29,615 nt of DNA, from NCBI GenBank assembly GCA_946887105.1, contig CAMPKJ010000029.1, positions 1 to 29,615 of the forward strand, given 5' to 3'. Below, piece after piece: positions 16,016-24,123 of the stretch. Made by a program: the position numbers and the translations under genes. The stretch comes from an uncultured Acidobacteriota bacterium. Its GTDB lineage: Bacteria; Acidobacteriota; Thermoanaerobaculia; Gp7-AA8. The notes under the pieces were generated by a model that did not search any database, was not told the origin of the DNA, and saw nothing but the letters and a program-made list of their open reading frames with translations. Every line of letters starts with the position of its first letter. Position 1 is the first letter of the stretch.

Positions 16016-16681
16016 GTGGCGCGCATCGTCGCCATTGACGGCCCCTCCGGCGTCGGCAAAACCACCACCAGCAAACTCGTCGCGCGCGAGCTGAACCTGC
16101 CGCACATCGACACCGGTGCCATGTATCGCGCCATCGGTCTGGCGGCCATCCGCCGCGGCATCGACACGCGCGATGCCGAACGGCTCGAAGCGCTCGCCGC
16201 AAACGCAGGGATCGAGTTCGTGCCAGGCGATCCGCCCCGCGTGCTGCTGCAAGGCGAGGACATCACGAGCCTGATCCGCACGCCGGAGATCAGCATGGCC
16301 GCGAGCAACGTCTCGGCCGTGCCGGCAGTGCGCCGCGTGCTGGTGCGCCTGCAACAGGAGCTCGGACGCCGGAACGGCGGGGTCCTCGAAGGACGCGACA
16401 TCGGGACGAAGGTCTTTCCGGAAACGCCGTACAAGTTCTTCCTGACCGCCCGTCCCGAGGTGCGCGCGCACCGCCGCTACGCCGAGCTCGTCGCCCGCGG
16501 TCAGGAGGCGGATTACGAGAGCGTGCTGGCCGACTGCTTAGTACGGGACACACAGGATTCGACCCGCGCCGATTCACCTCTGATGTACGACGAGTCCTAC
16601 ACCGTCGTAGACACCTCCGATTTGACGATCGCGGAAGTTGTGGCGCGGATCGTCCGCAGCGTGCAAAACGATGAACGATGA
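16016..16681 (+). CDS. cmk: Cytidylate kinase
   Basis: 221 aa, usual size. It phosphorylates CMP/dCMP with ATP in pyrimidine salvage. It starts at GTG directly after the RluB stop. The P-loop is GPSGVGKT (9-16), followed by the CMP-binding block DTGAMYRAIGLAA, the insert with RTPEISMAASNVSA, GVLEGRDIGTKVFP, and RRYAEL in the lid. The C-terminal residues NDER and the TGA stop are encoded by the first units of repeat hairpin E (AAC GAT GAA CGA TGA). The natural 3' end was therefore probably replaced or extended by the repeat. cmk upstream of rpsA is a widely conserved pairing. Confidence 0.96.
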   Translation: MARIVAIDGPSGVGKTTTSKLVARELNLPHIDTGAMYRAIGLAAIRRGIDTRDAERLEALAANAGIEFVPGDPPRVLLQGEDITSLIRTPEISMAASNVSAVPAVRRVLVRLQQELGRRNGGVLEGRDIGTKVFPETPYKFFLTARPEVRAHRRYAELVARGQEADYESVLADCLVRDTQDSTRADSPLMYDESYTVVDTSDLTIAEVVARIVRSVQNDER

Positions 16682-16735
16682 ACGATGAACGATGAAAGGC
16701 ACACTCATCGTTCATCGTCCATCGTTCATCGTTCG
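16667..16735. repeat. Tandem-unit hairpin E, 7-bp units (AACGATG), overlaps cmk stop
   Basis: The left arm is four AACGATG units (16667-16694). The loop is about 11 bp. The right arm is CATCGTT, CATCGTC, CATCGTT, CATCGTT. The first two units encode the last four residues and stop codon of cmk. The hairpin ends just before the rpsA promoter. Same unit family as hairpins D and F. Confidence 0.88.
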
Positions 16736-16743
16736 CCGCTTCC

Positions 16744-16772
16744 TTGACTCCCATATATCGCGTCGTTACACT
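16744..16772 (+). promoter_or_regulatory. Sigma-70-type promoter for rpsA (TTGACT - 17 bp - TACACT)
   Basis: TTGACT (16744-16749) matches -35 at five of six positions. TACACT (16767-16772) matches -10 at four of six. The spacer is exactly 17 bp and AT-rich (CATATAT). This is the best promoter in the window and gives a leader of about 60-90 nt before the S1 gene. Confidence 0.65.
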
Positions 16773-16838
16773 CCCGGTTTCGGCGTATCAACAACTTAGC
16801 GTCGATCACCCGGTGCAGGAAGCCTGTCCGGGGAGTGA

Positions 16839-18659
16839 ATGATTCGCGAGGGGGATCCCCAGTTCATGGCGTCCAATGACGAGACCAAGAAGCCCAATCA
16901 GCCGCGTCAGGCGGACACCAACGACCTGGAGAATCTCGGGATGGACGAGCTTCTCGACCTCTACAGCAAACCATCGCTGACCGAGGGAGAGATCATCAAG
17001 GGAAGAGTCGTCAAAGTTACCCCCTCGGATGTCGTCGTCGACATCGGATACAAATCTGAGGGCCTGCTGCCGGTGGAGGAAGTCACCGGATACGACGGCC
17101 AGGTGAAGCTCAAGCGCGGCGACGAGATCGAAGTCTTCATCGAACGCCTCGAAGACTCCTCCGGTTACGTCGCGCTGTCGCGTGAAAAAGCGGCGCGCAT
17201 GCGCGTCTGGGACGTCATCGAAGAGGCGTTCAAAGCCGACCAGCCCATCAGCGGCCGCGTGCTCGACCGCGTCAAAGGCGGACTCTCCGTCGATGTCGGC
17301 GGCGTGAAAGCATTCCTTCCGGGATCGCTCATCGACACCAAACCGGTCAAGAACCTCGACGCCCTGCGCGGGCACGAGATGAAGTTCAAGATCGTCTCCT
17401 TCGACAAGAAGCGCAGCAACATCGTCCTCTCGCGCCGCGCCATCGTCGAAGTCGAACAGACCGCCGCCAAGGCGGCCACGTTCGGACGCCTCAAGGAAGG
17501 CGAGCTCACGCACGGCATCGTCAAGAACATCACCGACTACGGCGTCTTCGTCGACCTCGGCGGCGTGGACGGTCTGCTGCACATCACCGACATCTCCTGG
17601 GGCCGCGTCACGCATCCGTCCGAGTACTTCAACGTCGGCGACGAGATCGAAGTGGCGGTCCTCAAATTCGATCCGGGCTCGGAGCGCGTCTCGCTCGGAT
17701 ACAAACAGAAGACTCCCGATCCGTGGCTCGACGTCTCCGAGCGTTACCCGCTCGGCAGCAAGGTGAAGGGCGCGGTGGTCTCGTTGACCGATTACGGCGC
17801 GTTCATCGAGCTCGAAGATGGCGTCGAAGGTCTGATCCACGTCAGCGAGATGTCGTGGACCAAGAAGATCCGCCATCCGGCGAAGATGCTGAACATCGGC
17901 GATCAGGTCGAGGCGGTGGTCTCCGACGTGAACGTGCCGAATCGCCGCATCTCGCTTTCGTTGAAAGCGCTCGAACAGAATCCGTGGGACACGATCTCGC
18001 AGCGCTATCCGGTCGGCACGGTCATCGAAGGGAAAGTCCGCAACCTGACCGACTTCGGCGCGTTCGTCGAAGTCGAGGAAGGCATCGACGGACTGATTCA
18101 CATCTCCGACATGTCGTGGCACCGCCGCCTCAAGCATCCGAGCGAGGTGCTGAAGAAGGGCGACACCGTGAAGGCGCGCGTGATCAACGTCGACGGCGAG
18201 AACCAGCGCCTGTCGCTCTCCATCCGCGAGTTCCTGCCCAACGAGTGGGACAACTTCGCGAAGGTGCATGCCATCGGCGAGGAAGTGATCGGCGTCATTT
18301 CGAAGATCACCGACTTCGGCCTGTTCATCCGCATCGCGGACGGCGTGGAAGGTCTGGCGCACGTTTCGGAAGTGAATCGCGACCCGCGCCAGAAGCTGGA
18401 GAAGACGTTCCATGTCGGCGAGCCGATGCGCGCGCGCATCATCAAGATCGACGCGAACGAGCGGAAGATCGGCCTGACCACGCGCGACGTCGAGCCGCTC
18501 ACCGAAGAGGAACGCGCGCACTACGCCGGCTCCGCGGAGCACGCGCACGACCACGATCACGATCACGGTCATGACGGTCACGAAGCCGATCACGGTCATG
18601 AAGCCGAGCCCGCGCAGGAAGCGAGCGAGCCGTCGGAGACGCAGCCGAAGGAGAGCTGA
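16839..18659 (+). CDS. rpsA: Ribosomal protein bS1 with His-rich C-terminal tail
   Basis: 606 aa with six S1 (OB-fold) repeats, beginning near GEIIKGRVVKVTP, ISGRVLDRVKGG, THGIVKNITDYGVF, VKGAVVSLTDYGAF, IEGKVRNLTDFGAF and VIGVISKITDFGLF. S1 binds mRNA on the 30S subunit and helps initiation on weak-SD messages, which suits a genome where many genes here lack an obvious Shine-Dalgarno. Two starts are possible: 16839 (GGGGAG 3 bp upstream) and 16866 (MASNDETKK, with GAGGGGG 11 bp upstream); the choice is not certain. After the last S1 repeat comes a tail with nine His in about 20 residues (HDHDHDHGHDGH core), then a Glu/Pro/Ser-rich end. The tail could bind Zn or Ni; it is not a standard S1 feature. 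Confidence 0.96.
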   Translation: MIREGDPQFMASNDETKKPNQPRQADTNDLENLGMDELLDLYSKPSLTEGEIIKGRVVKVTPSDVVVDIGYKSEGLLPVEEVTGYDGQVKLKRGDEIEVFIERLEDSSGYVALSREKAARMRVWDVIEEAFKADQPISGRVLDRVKGGLSVDVGGVKAFLPGSLIDTKPVKNLDALRGHEMKFKIVSFDKKRSNIVLSRRAIVEVEQTAAKAATFGRLKEGELTHGIVKNITDYGVFVDLGGVDGLLHITDISWGRVTHPSEYFNVGDEIEVAVLKFDPGSERVSLGYKQKTPDPWLDVSERYPLGSKVKGAVVSLTDYGAFIELEDGVEGLIHVSEMSWTKKIRHPAKMLNIGDQVEAVVSDVNVPNRRISLSLKALEQNPWDTISQRYPVGTVIEGKVRNLTDFGAFVEVEEGIDGLIHISDMSWHRRLKHPSEVLKKGDTVKARVINVDGENQRLSLSIREFLPNEWDNFAKVHAIGEEVIGVISKITDFGLFIRIADGVEGLAHVSEVNRDPRQKLEKTFHVGEPMRARIIKIDANERKIGLTTRDVEPLTEEERAHYAGSAEHAHDHDHDHGHDGHEADHGHEAEPAQEASEPSETQPKES

Positions 18660-18667
18660 GGCGACTC

Positions 18668-19651
18668 ATGTCCGAGCTCGAGCCTCCGCAGACCGCTGTA
18701 CCAGAATCGCCGGCACAGGCCCCGACCGTAGCGCCGCCTCCACCTGCGCGCAAATCGCGCGCCGGGACGTTCTTCCTCGGTGCATTTACCGGTTGCGTGG
18801 TGATCGTCGCCGGCTTCGTGCTGCTGGCGATCTTCGCCATGGCCGTGGGCACCGGTTCGACGGACGTCGCTTTCGCCGCTGAGAAGGTGGCGGTCATTCC
18901 GATCGAAGGCGAGATCATGGAGGCGCGGGAAACGCTCGACGCGTTGAAGCGCCACGCCGACAACTCTACCGTCAAGGCCATCGTGATCCGCATCAACAGT
19001 CCCGGCGGAGCGATCGCGCCGTCGCAGGAGATCTACTCTGCGATCCGCCGCACGCGCGCCGATTCGAAGAAGCCGATCGTCGCATCGATGGACAGCGTGG
19101 CCGCCTCGGGCGGCTACTACATCGCCGCGGCCTGCGATCAGATCGTCGCCAATCCCGGCACCATCACCGGCTCGATCGGCGTGATCCTGCAGTGGTTCAA
19201 CACCAAAGAGCTGATCCAGTGGGCCAAGCTGAAGCCGGAGACGATCACCAGCGGTGAGATGAAGGACGCGGGCTCGCCGTTCCGCGAGCTCAGCGACGCC
19301 GAACGGCAGTACTTCCAGGGCATCGTCACGCAGCTGCACACGCAATTCGTGCGCGACGTGGCCCAGGGACGCAGCGCGAAGTTGAAGACGGACGAGGTGG
19401 CGCGCCTCGCCGACGGCCGCATCTTCACCGGCGAACAGGCGCTGCAGCTCAAGCTGGTCGACGAACTGGGCAGCATCGATGACGCGGTGCGCACCGCGGG
19501 ACGCATGGCCGGGATCAAGGGCGAGCCCGCGCGGCTGTGGCCGAAGAGACGCGAAGGGACGCTGCTGGAGCTCCTCAGCGCCGGCGATGCCGATGCGTTG
19601 ATCGAGCGCGTGATGAACCGGCGCGTTCCGCAGTTTCTGTACAGATGGTGA
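18668..19651 (+). CDS. sppA: Signal peptide peptidase SppA, short (36K) type
   Basis: 327 aa, a single-unit SppA of peptidase family S49. A Pro-rich cytoplasmic N-terminus is followed by one membrane helix (about 33-60, FLGAFTGCVVIVAGFVLLAI), and the protease domain would then lie outside. The fold markers RINSPGGAIAPSQEI and the Ser/Lys dyad are present: Ser147 in AASGGYY and Lys199 in SGEMKDAGSP. GRIFTGEQALQLKLVDELG is the usual oligomer/active-site block. It degrades remnant signal peptides and membrane fragments. It starts 8 bp after rpsA with GAGG in good position. Confidence 0.95.
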   Translation: MSELEPPQTAVPESPAQAPTVAPPPPARKSRAGTFFLGAFTGCVVIVAGFVLLAIFAMAVGTGSTDVAFAAEKVAVIPIEGEIMEARETLDALKRHADNSTVKAIVIRINSPGGAIAPSQEIYSAIRRTRADSKKPIVASMDSVAASGGYYIAAACDQIVANPGTITGSIGVILQWFNTKELIQWAKLKPETITSGEMKDAGSPFRELSDAERQYFQGIVTQLHTQFVRDVAQGRSAKLKTDEVARLADGRIFTGEQALQLKLVDELGSIDDAVRTAGRMAGIKGEPARLWPKRREGTLLELLSAGDADALIERVMNRRVPQFLYRW

Positions 19652-19666
19652 TGACGGGGGAGGCGT

Positions 19667-20071
19667 ATGGACGAAAACGATGATCTCGAGCTCGAACATG
19701 ACGACGACGTCGATGACGGCGATGGTGAAGGCGTCGAGTTGAATGCCGGAGTGATGACCAAGGCCGAGCTGGTCGACGAAGTCGCGCGCGTGGTCCAGCT
19801 CACCAAGAAACAGGCCGAGACCATCGTGAACATCGTCTTCGACTCCATCGTCGACTCGCTGCGCGCCGGACAGAAGATCGAGCTCCGCGGCTTCGGCAGC
19901 TTCCGCCTGCGCAGCCGTAAATCGCGCACGGGCCGCAATCCGAAGACCGGCGAGAAAGTGGAAGTGCCGTCCAAGAAGATCCCGTATTTCAAGCCCGGCA
20001 AGGAACTGAAGGAGCTGATCAACAAGGCGCTGTCAGAGGCCCCCGCAGAGACGTCCGCGGCCTCCGAGTAA
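19667..20071 (+). CDS. HU/IHF-family DNA-binding protein with acidic N-terminal extension
   Basis: 134 aa; the HU/IHF core is residues 30 to about 122. Core marks are MTKAELVDEVA, the dimer helix QAETIVNIVFDSIVDSL, GFGSFRLRSRKSRTGRNPKTGE (shown by its central GRNPKTG arm motif) and IPYFKPGKELK. The start at 19667 has a strong GGGGGAGG 3 bp upstream, so the 29-residue extension seems genuinely translated; a short form from ATG 19754 is possible but has a poorly spaced GGAG. The extension has 14 Asp/Glu in the first 25 residues. HU proteins bend DNA; an acidic arm could mimic DNA or tune binding, which is inference. It follows sppA by 15 bp. Confidence 0.92.
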   Translation: MDENDDLELEHDDDVDDGDGEGVELNAGVMTKAELVDEVARVVQLTKKQAETIVNIVFDSIVDSLRAGQKIELRGFGSFRLRSRKSRTGRNPKTGEKVEVPSKKIPYFKPGKELKELINKALSEAPAETSAASE

Positions 20072-20074
20072 GCC

Positions 20075-20596
20075 TTGGACATCATCTTCACCCCCTGGAG
20101 ATACCCCTACTTGACCGCTCCGAAACGTGACGCGCCGGGTTGCATCTTCTGCATCGCGGCCGCGTCGGAGAACGTGCGCGAGACGCTGACCGTGTTCCGC
20201 ACCGGCGACGCCGTGGTGATGCTCAACCGCTATCCGTACACGAACGGCCATCTGATGGTCGCGCCGGTCGCGCACGAGTCGCGTCTCTACGATTCCACCG
20301 ATCGCTCGCTGCGCGCGCTGATCCGCCTGACCGCGGACGCGCAACGCGTGTTGTCCGACGTCTACCATCCCGATGGGTTCAACGTGGGCATGAACTTCGG
20401 CACGGTGGCCGGCGCCGGCATCGCCGATCACTATCACCTGCACATCGTGCCGCGTTGGAGCGGCGACTCCAACTTCATGAGCGTCACCGCGCAGACGCGT
20501 CTCGTGCCCGAAGAGCTCGACGTCACGTTCGACAAGCTCACACCGCACTTCCAGCAACTGGCCGGTCCAGCGCGTCCGGATCGCTCCACCGAATGA
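20075..20596 (+). CDS. HIT-family hydrolase/phosphorylase
   Basis: 173 aa from a TTG start at 20075, chosen because the following residues (IIFTPWRYPYLT) match the conserved N-terminus of this HIT subgroup. C23-x2-C26 (GCIFC) is a zinc-type pair. The histidine triad is H119-Y-H121-L-H123 in HYHLHIVPRW. NGHLMVAP and GFNVGMNFG are further HIT blocks. HIT enzymes of this branch act on AMP-containing dinucleotides such as Ap4A; the exact substrate is unknown. It begins 3 bp after the HU gene and overlaps the next gene in ATGA, so it may link the rpsA-HU cluster to the lipid A operon. Confidence 0.9.
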   Translation: MDIIFTPWRYPYLTAPKRDAPGCIFCIAAASENVRETLTVFRTGDAVVMLNRYPYTNGHLMVAPVAHESRLYDSTDRSLRALIRLTADAQRVLSDVYHPDGFNVGMNFGTVAGAGIADHYHLHIVPRWSGDSNFMSVTAQTRLVPEELDVTFDKLTPHFQQLAGPARPDRSTE

Positions 20597-20964
20597 CGCC
20601 GCGCGCTTTCGCTTCGATGTTCCTGGCCTGGGCCGTCCCCGGCGCCGGCCATCTGTACCTCGGCCGCCGCGGGCGCGCGCTGATTTTCTTCCTGATCGTC
20701 ACGCTGATGTTCGTGATCGGCGTGGCCATCGACGGCAGCCTCTACACGTTCGCCACCAGCCGCGGCTCGTGGCTGAAGATGCTGGCCAGCGTGGCCTCGA
20801 TGGGGTCAGGCCTTCTCTATTTCATCGCCAAACGGATCGGCGTTCCCGGCGACGTGGTCTCGGCGACGTTCGAGTACGGCTCGACGTTCACGCTCACCGC
20901 GGGGCTGATGAACCTGCTGCTGGTCCTCGATTGCCATGACATCGCCCGCGGAGCGAAGCGGTGA
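20593..20964 (+). CDS. Small membrane protein, DUF6677-like
   Basis: 123 aa. Three to four hydrophobic segments are visible: around FLAWAVPGAGHLYL, ALIFFLIVTLMFVIGVAI, a middle segment near SMGSGLLYFIA, and LTAGLMNLLLVLDC near the end. The N-terminal PGAGHLYLGRRGRA pattern resembles the TM2/DUF6677 type of small membrane proteins. The ATG overlaps the HIT stop and the stop overlaps the next GTG. No function is known. Position directly before lpxB suggests a role near lipid A synthesis, which is only context. It contains copy 3 of the dispersed GGGGTCAGG word. Confidence 0.75.
   Translation: MTPRAFASMFLAWAVPGAGHLYLGRRGRALIFFLIVTLMFVIGVAIDGSLYTFATSRGSWLKMLASVASMGSGLLYFIAKRIGVPGDVVSATFEYGSTFTLTAGLMNLLLVLDCHDIARGAKR
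20801..20813 (+). repeat. Dispersed word TGGGGTCAGRYCT, copy 3
   Basis: TGGGGTCAGGCCT inside the DUF6677-like gene, identical over thirteen bases to copy 1 but in a different codon phase (ATG GGG TCA GGC CTT). Confidence 0.6.
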
Positions 20965-21146
20965 GCTTCCTCCGCCATCACATCGTGCTGATGTTCTTCT
21001 ACGCCGCCGCCACCGGCGTCTTCTTCGCGGCGCTCTGGAAAGAGGATCGTCAGCAGCGCATCCGTACGTTCATCACCATCTTCTGCGCGCTTTTCTTCGG
21101 CGGCATCGCGCTGGGATGGCTGATGTATCCGTTCCCGATCCGATGA
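20961..21146 (+). CDS. 61-aa two-helix membrane protein, unknown function
   Basis: Starts at GTG overlapping the previous stop (GTGA) and ends overlapping the lpxB ATG (ATGA), the pattern of a truly translated operon gene. Two hydrophobic helices, IVLMFFYAAATGVFFAAL and FITIFCALFFGGIALGWLM, are separated by a charged loop (WKEDRQQRIR). No family is recognised. It may work with the preceding membrane protein or be a small accessory to lipid A enzymes; neither is shown. Confidence 0.7.
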   Translation: MSFLRHHIVLMFFYAAATGVFFAALWKEDRQQRIRTFITIFCALFFGGIALGWLMYPFPIR

Positions 21147-22261
21147 AGCTCGCTGTCGTCGCCGGCGAGGCCTCGGGAGACCTGCACGCGTCCGAGGTCA
21201 TTCGCGAGTTGAAGAAACTCACGCCGCTGGAGGCGTTCGGGATCGGCGGAGACCTGCTCGCGCGCCAGGGCGTCACCATCCTGCATCACGCGCGCGAGAT
21301 GGGTATCGTCGGCCTGTTCAACGTCCTGCGTCACCTGCCGATGTTCCGGCGCGTGTTCAACGATCTCATCGATCGCATCGAGCGCGAACGCCCCGACGTG
21401 GTCCTGCTCATCGACTATCCGGAGTTCAACCTGCGCGTCGCCAAACGATGCAAGGAGCTCGGGCTGCGCGTCGTGTACTACATCTCGCCGCAGCTGTGGG
21501 CGTGGCGGCAGGGGAGAGTGCGGCACATCGAGAAGTACGTTGATCGCATGGTGGTGATCTTCCCGTTCGAAAAGGACTTCTACCAGAAGCACGACGTGCC
21601 GGTGGCGTACGTCGGACATCCGCTGATCGAGCAGCTCTCGCACATCGAACGGCCGGCGCGCGATCCGAACGTGCTCCGCATCGCGCTCCTGCCGGGCTCC
21701 CGGCGGATGGAAGTGCATTCGCTGCTTCCGCCGATGCTCGACGCAGTCGGGATCCTGCATCGCGACGGCGTGGATGGCCGCCGCGTCGCAGCGTCCGTCA
21801 TCCAGGCGCCGACGATCAGTCACGCCACGTTGGACCGCATTGTCCGTGAGAAAGGGATCGACGTACGGATCATCCCCAACGATCAAGGCGAAGCCGTCGC
21901 CGCCGCCGACATCGCGCTCTCGTCCTCCGGCACGGCCACGCTGGAATCCGCGATCCTTGGCACGCCGGTCGTGGTCATGTACCGCCTGAGCCGCCTGACG
22001 TACGCATTGGCGAAGAAGCTGGTGCGCCTCCCGCACTTCAGCCTGGTCAACATCGTGGCCGGCCGCGACGTCGTGCCGGAGCTGATCCAGCAGGATGTCA
22101 ACGGTCCGCGCATCGCCGCGGAAGTGCGCAAGATGGTCGCGCCCGGAACGTACGAACAGATCCGTGCCGCGCTGGCCGAGGTGCGGGCCAGGCTGGGAGA
22201 GCCCGGCACGGCTGCGCGCGTGGCGCAGGAAATCATTACGATGGTGCCCGCTGCGTCATGA
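21143..22261 (+). CDS. lpxB: Lipid-A-disaccharide synthase
   Basis: 372 aa, usual LpxB length. It joins UDP-diacylglucosamine and lipid X to form the lipid A disaccharide at the inner membrane face (GT19). Conserved blocks: AGEASGDLHAS at the start, FGIGGDLL, EMGIVGLFNVLRHLP, LIDYPEFNLRVAK, YYISPQLWAWRQGR, VGHPLIEQ, LLPGSRRMEV, and SSSGTATLESAILGTPVVVMYR. The ATG overlaps the 61-aa gene's stop, and its stop overlaps the msbA ATG. No lpxA, lpxC or lpxD is in the window, but lpxB itself is strong evidence of LPS. Confidence 0.97.
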   Translation: MKLAVVAGEASGDLHASEVIRELKKLTPLEAFGIGGDLLARQGVTILHHAREMGIVGLFNVLRHLPMFRRVFNDLIDRIERERPDVVLLIDYPEFNLRVAKRCKELGLRVVYYISPQLWAWRQGRVRHIEKYVDRMVVIFPFEKDFYQKHDVPVAYVGHPLIEQLSHIERPARDPNVLRIALLPGSRRMEVHSLLPPMLDAVGILHRDGVDGRRVAASVIQAPTISHATLDRIVREKGIDVRIIPNDQGEAVAAADIALSSSGTATLESAILGTPVVVMYRLSRLTYALAKKLVRLPHFSLVNIVAGRDVVPELIQQDVNGPRIAAEVRKMVAPGTYEQIRAALAEVRARLGEPGTAARVAQEIITMVPAAS

Positions 22262-24123
22262 GCGTCCTGCGAAGACTCTACCGATATTTGCGTCCCTACC
22301 GCGCCTGGACCGTGGTGGCGGTCTTCTCGATGATCGTGGTCGCGCTGACGCAGGTGATGTTCGTCGCGCTCGTGCAGCCGATCGTCGACGACGTGCTCAC
22401 CGCGCCGGGAGTGGTGAAGAAGGTTCCGGTCTCGCGAGTCAGTGACGCGGAACGTCTGCTCCAACAGTACGCACCGTCCATCCACCAGGCCAAACAGCGT
22501 TTCGACCGTTGGTGGGGCGGCGATCCGCAGAAGAAAGCCAAACGCGTGCTGACGGTGCTGCTGTTCGTGTTCGTCATCCGCGCGATCACGGCGTTTCTGT
22601 CCGAGTACTCGTTCCAGAAAGTCGGCCTCTCGACCGTGCGCGACCTCCGCAACGAGCTCTACGAGCGGATGATCCACCAGAGCCACCGGTTCTTCACCGA
22701 GCGCTCCACCGGCGAGATGGTCAGCCGCGTCGTGTCGGACGCCGACGCCATCCAGGCCGCCGTCTCCACGCGCATGGGCGACCTGCTGCAGGAATCGGCG
22801 ACGCTGGTGTTGCTGATCGGCTACCTCTTCTATCTCAATCCGCTGCTGGCGGTGGTGAGTCTCATCGGTGCGCCGCTGATCGTGACGCCGGTGGTCCAGT
22901 TCGGGAAACGGCTCCGCAAGACCACGCACAAGTCGCAGGAACGGATGGCGGAGATCGCCACGCTGCTCGAGGAGACCATCCGCGGCGTGCGCATCGTGAA
23001 GGCGTTCACGATGGAGCCGTTCGAGGTGGCGCGCTTCCGCGAGGCCACGCGCAAACATCTGCGCTGGAATCTCAGCGCGCAGCGCACGCAGGCGCTGACC
23101 TCGCCCGTGATGGAGTTGCTCGCCGGCGTGTGCATGGTGCTGTTGTTCGGCTACGCGCAGTCGCGGATCGCCGCCGGCATGCTGACGGGCGGCGAGTTCG
23201 CGAGCTTTCTGACCGGCCTCGCGCTGATGTACGCGCCGATCAAGAAGCTGAACAAAGTGAATCTCTCGCTCAACACCGCGCTGTCGGCTTCCGAGCGCGT
23301 GTTCCGGATGCTCGACGTCGAGAATGACGTGAGAGAGAAGCCGGACGCGGTCGCGCTGCGTGACGTCGGCAGCGGCGTGCGCTACGCAGGCGTGACGTTC
23401 ACGTATGGCAACGAGCCCGTGCTGCGCGGCATCGACCTCGACGTCGCGCCGGGAGAAATCGTCGCCCTGGTCGGCGGCAGCGGCGCCGGAAAATCGACGC
23501 TCGTGAATCTGCTGCCGCGTTTCTACGACGTCACCGAAGGGCGCATCACCATCGACGCCGTGGATGTTCGCGACGCCACGCTGCACTCATTGCGCTCGCT
23601 GATGGGCTTCGTGACGCAGGAAGTGATCCTCTTCAACGACACGGTGCGCAACAACATCGCCTACGGCCGCGAGAACGTCGACGAGCAACTGGTCGTCGCC
23701 GCCGCACGCGCCGCGAATGCGCACGAGTTCATCGATAATCTGCCGCACGGCTACGACACGCCGATCGGCGAAAGCGGCATGTTGCTGTCCGGCGGCCAGC
23801 GGCAGCGGCTGGCCATCGCGCGCGCGCTGTTCAAGGATCCGCCCATTCTCGTGCTCGACGAGGCCACGTCGGCCCTGGACACCGAATCGGAGCGGCTCGT
23901 GCAGCAGGCGCTCAACAATCTGATGCAGGGACGCACGACGCTCGTGATCGCGCACCGCCTCTCCACCATCCGCCGCGCGCACAAGATCGTGGTGCTCGAC
24001 AAGGGCCGCATCGTCGAGACGGGGACGCACGAGGAGTTGCTGGCGCGCCGCGGCGTCTACCGCAAGCTCTACGATCTGCAGTTCGTCGACGACGATATCG
24101 CGGCGGTCAGCGAACCGACATGA
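22258..24123 (+). CDS. msbA: ABC exporter, MsbA-type lipid A flippase
   Basis: 621 aa half-transporter: an N-terminal six-helix membrane domain (to about 320) and a C-terminal nucleotide-binding domain. Walker A is GGSGAGKST near 405-413, signature LSGGQRQRLAIARAL near 511, Walker B ILVLDEATSALD near 531, and the switch His is in IAHRLSTI. MsbA flips core-lipid A across the inner membrane using ATP. A loop of about 50 residues after the first helix (TAPGVVKKVPVSRV to WWGGDPQKK) is longer than in E. coli MsbA. Location between lpxB and a DUF374 acyltransferase, with ATGA overlaps on both sides, supports the lipid A role; a generic lipid exporter cannot be excluded. Confidence 0.9.
   Translation: MSVLRRLYRYLRPYRAWTVVAVFSMIVVALTQVMFVALVQPIVDDVLTAPGVVKKVPVSRVSDAERLLQQYAPSIHQAKQRFDRWWGGDPQKKAKRVLTVLLFVFVIRAITAFLSEYSFQKVGLSTVRDLRNELYERMIHQSHRFFTERSTGEMVSRVVSDADAIQAAVSTRMGDLLQESATLVLLIGYLFYLNPLLAVVSLIGAPLIVTPVVQFGKRLRKTTHKSQERMAEIATLLEETIRGVRIVKAFTMEPFEVARFREATRKHLRWNLSAQRTQALTSPVMELLAGVCMVLLFGYAQSRIAAGMLTGGEFASFLTGLALMYAPIKKLNKVNLSLNTALSASERVFRMLDVENDVREKPDAVALRDVGSGVRYAGVTFTYGNEPVLRGIDLDVAPGEIVALVGGSGAGKSTLVNLLPRFYDVTEGRITIDAVDVRDATLHSLRSLMGFVTQEVILFNDTVRNNIAYGRENVDEQLVVAAARAANAHEFIDNLPHGYDTPIGESGMLLSGGQRQRLAIARALFKDPPILVLDEATSALDTESERLVQQALNNLMQGRTTLVIAHRLSTIRRAHKIVVLDKGRIVETGTHEELLARRGVYRKLYDLQFVDDDIAAVSEPT

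Noticed and set aside
14981..16471. Minus-strand open frame of 496 codons across rluB and cmk
   Set aside because: It crosses two conserved + strand genes and has no family signature; it is a GC-driven shadow.
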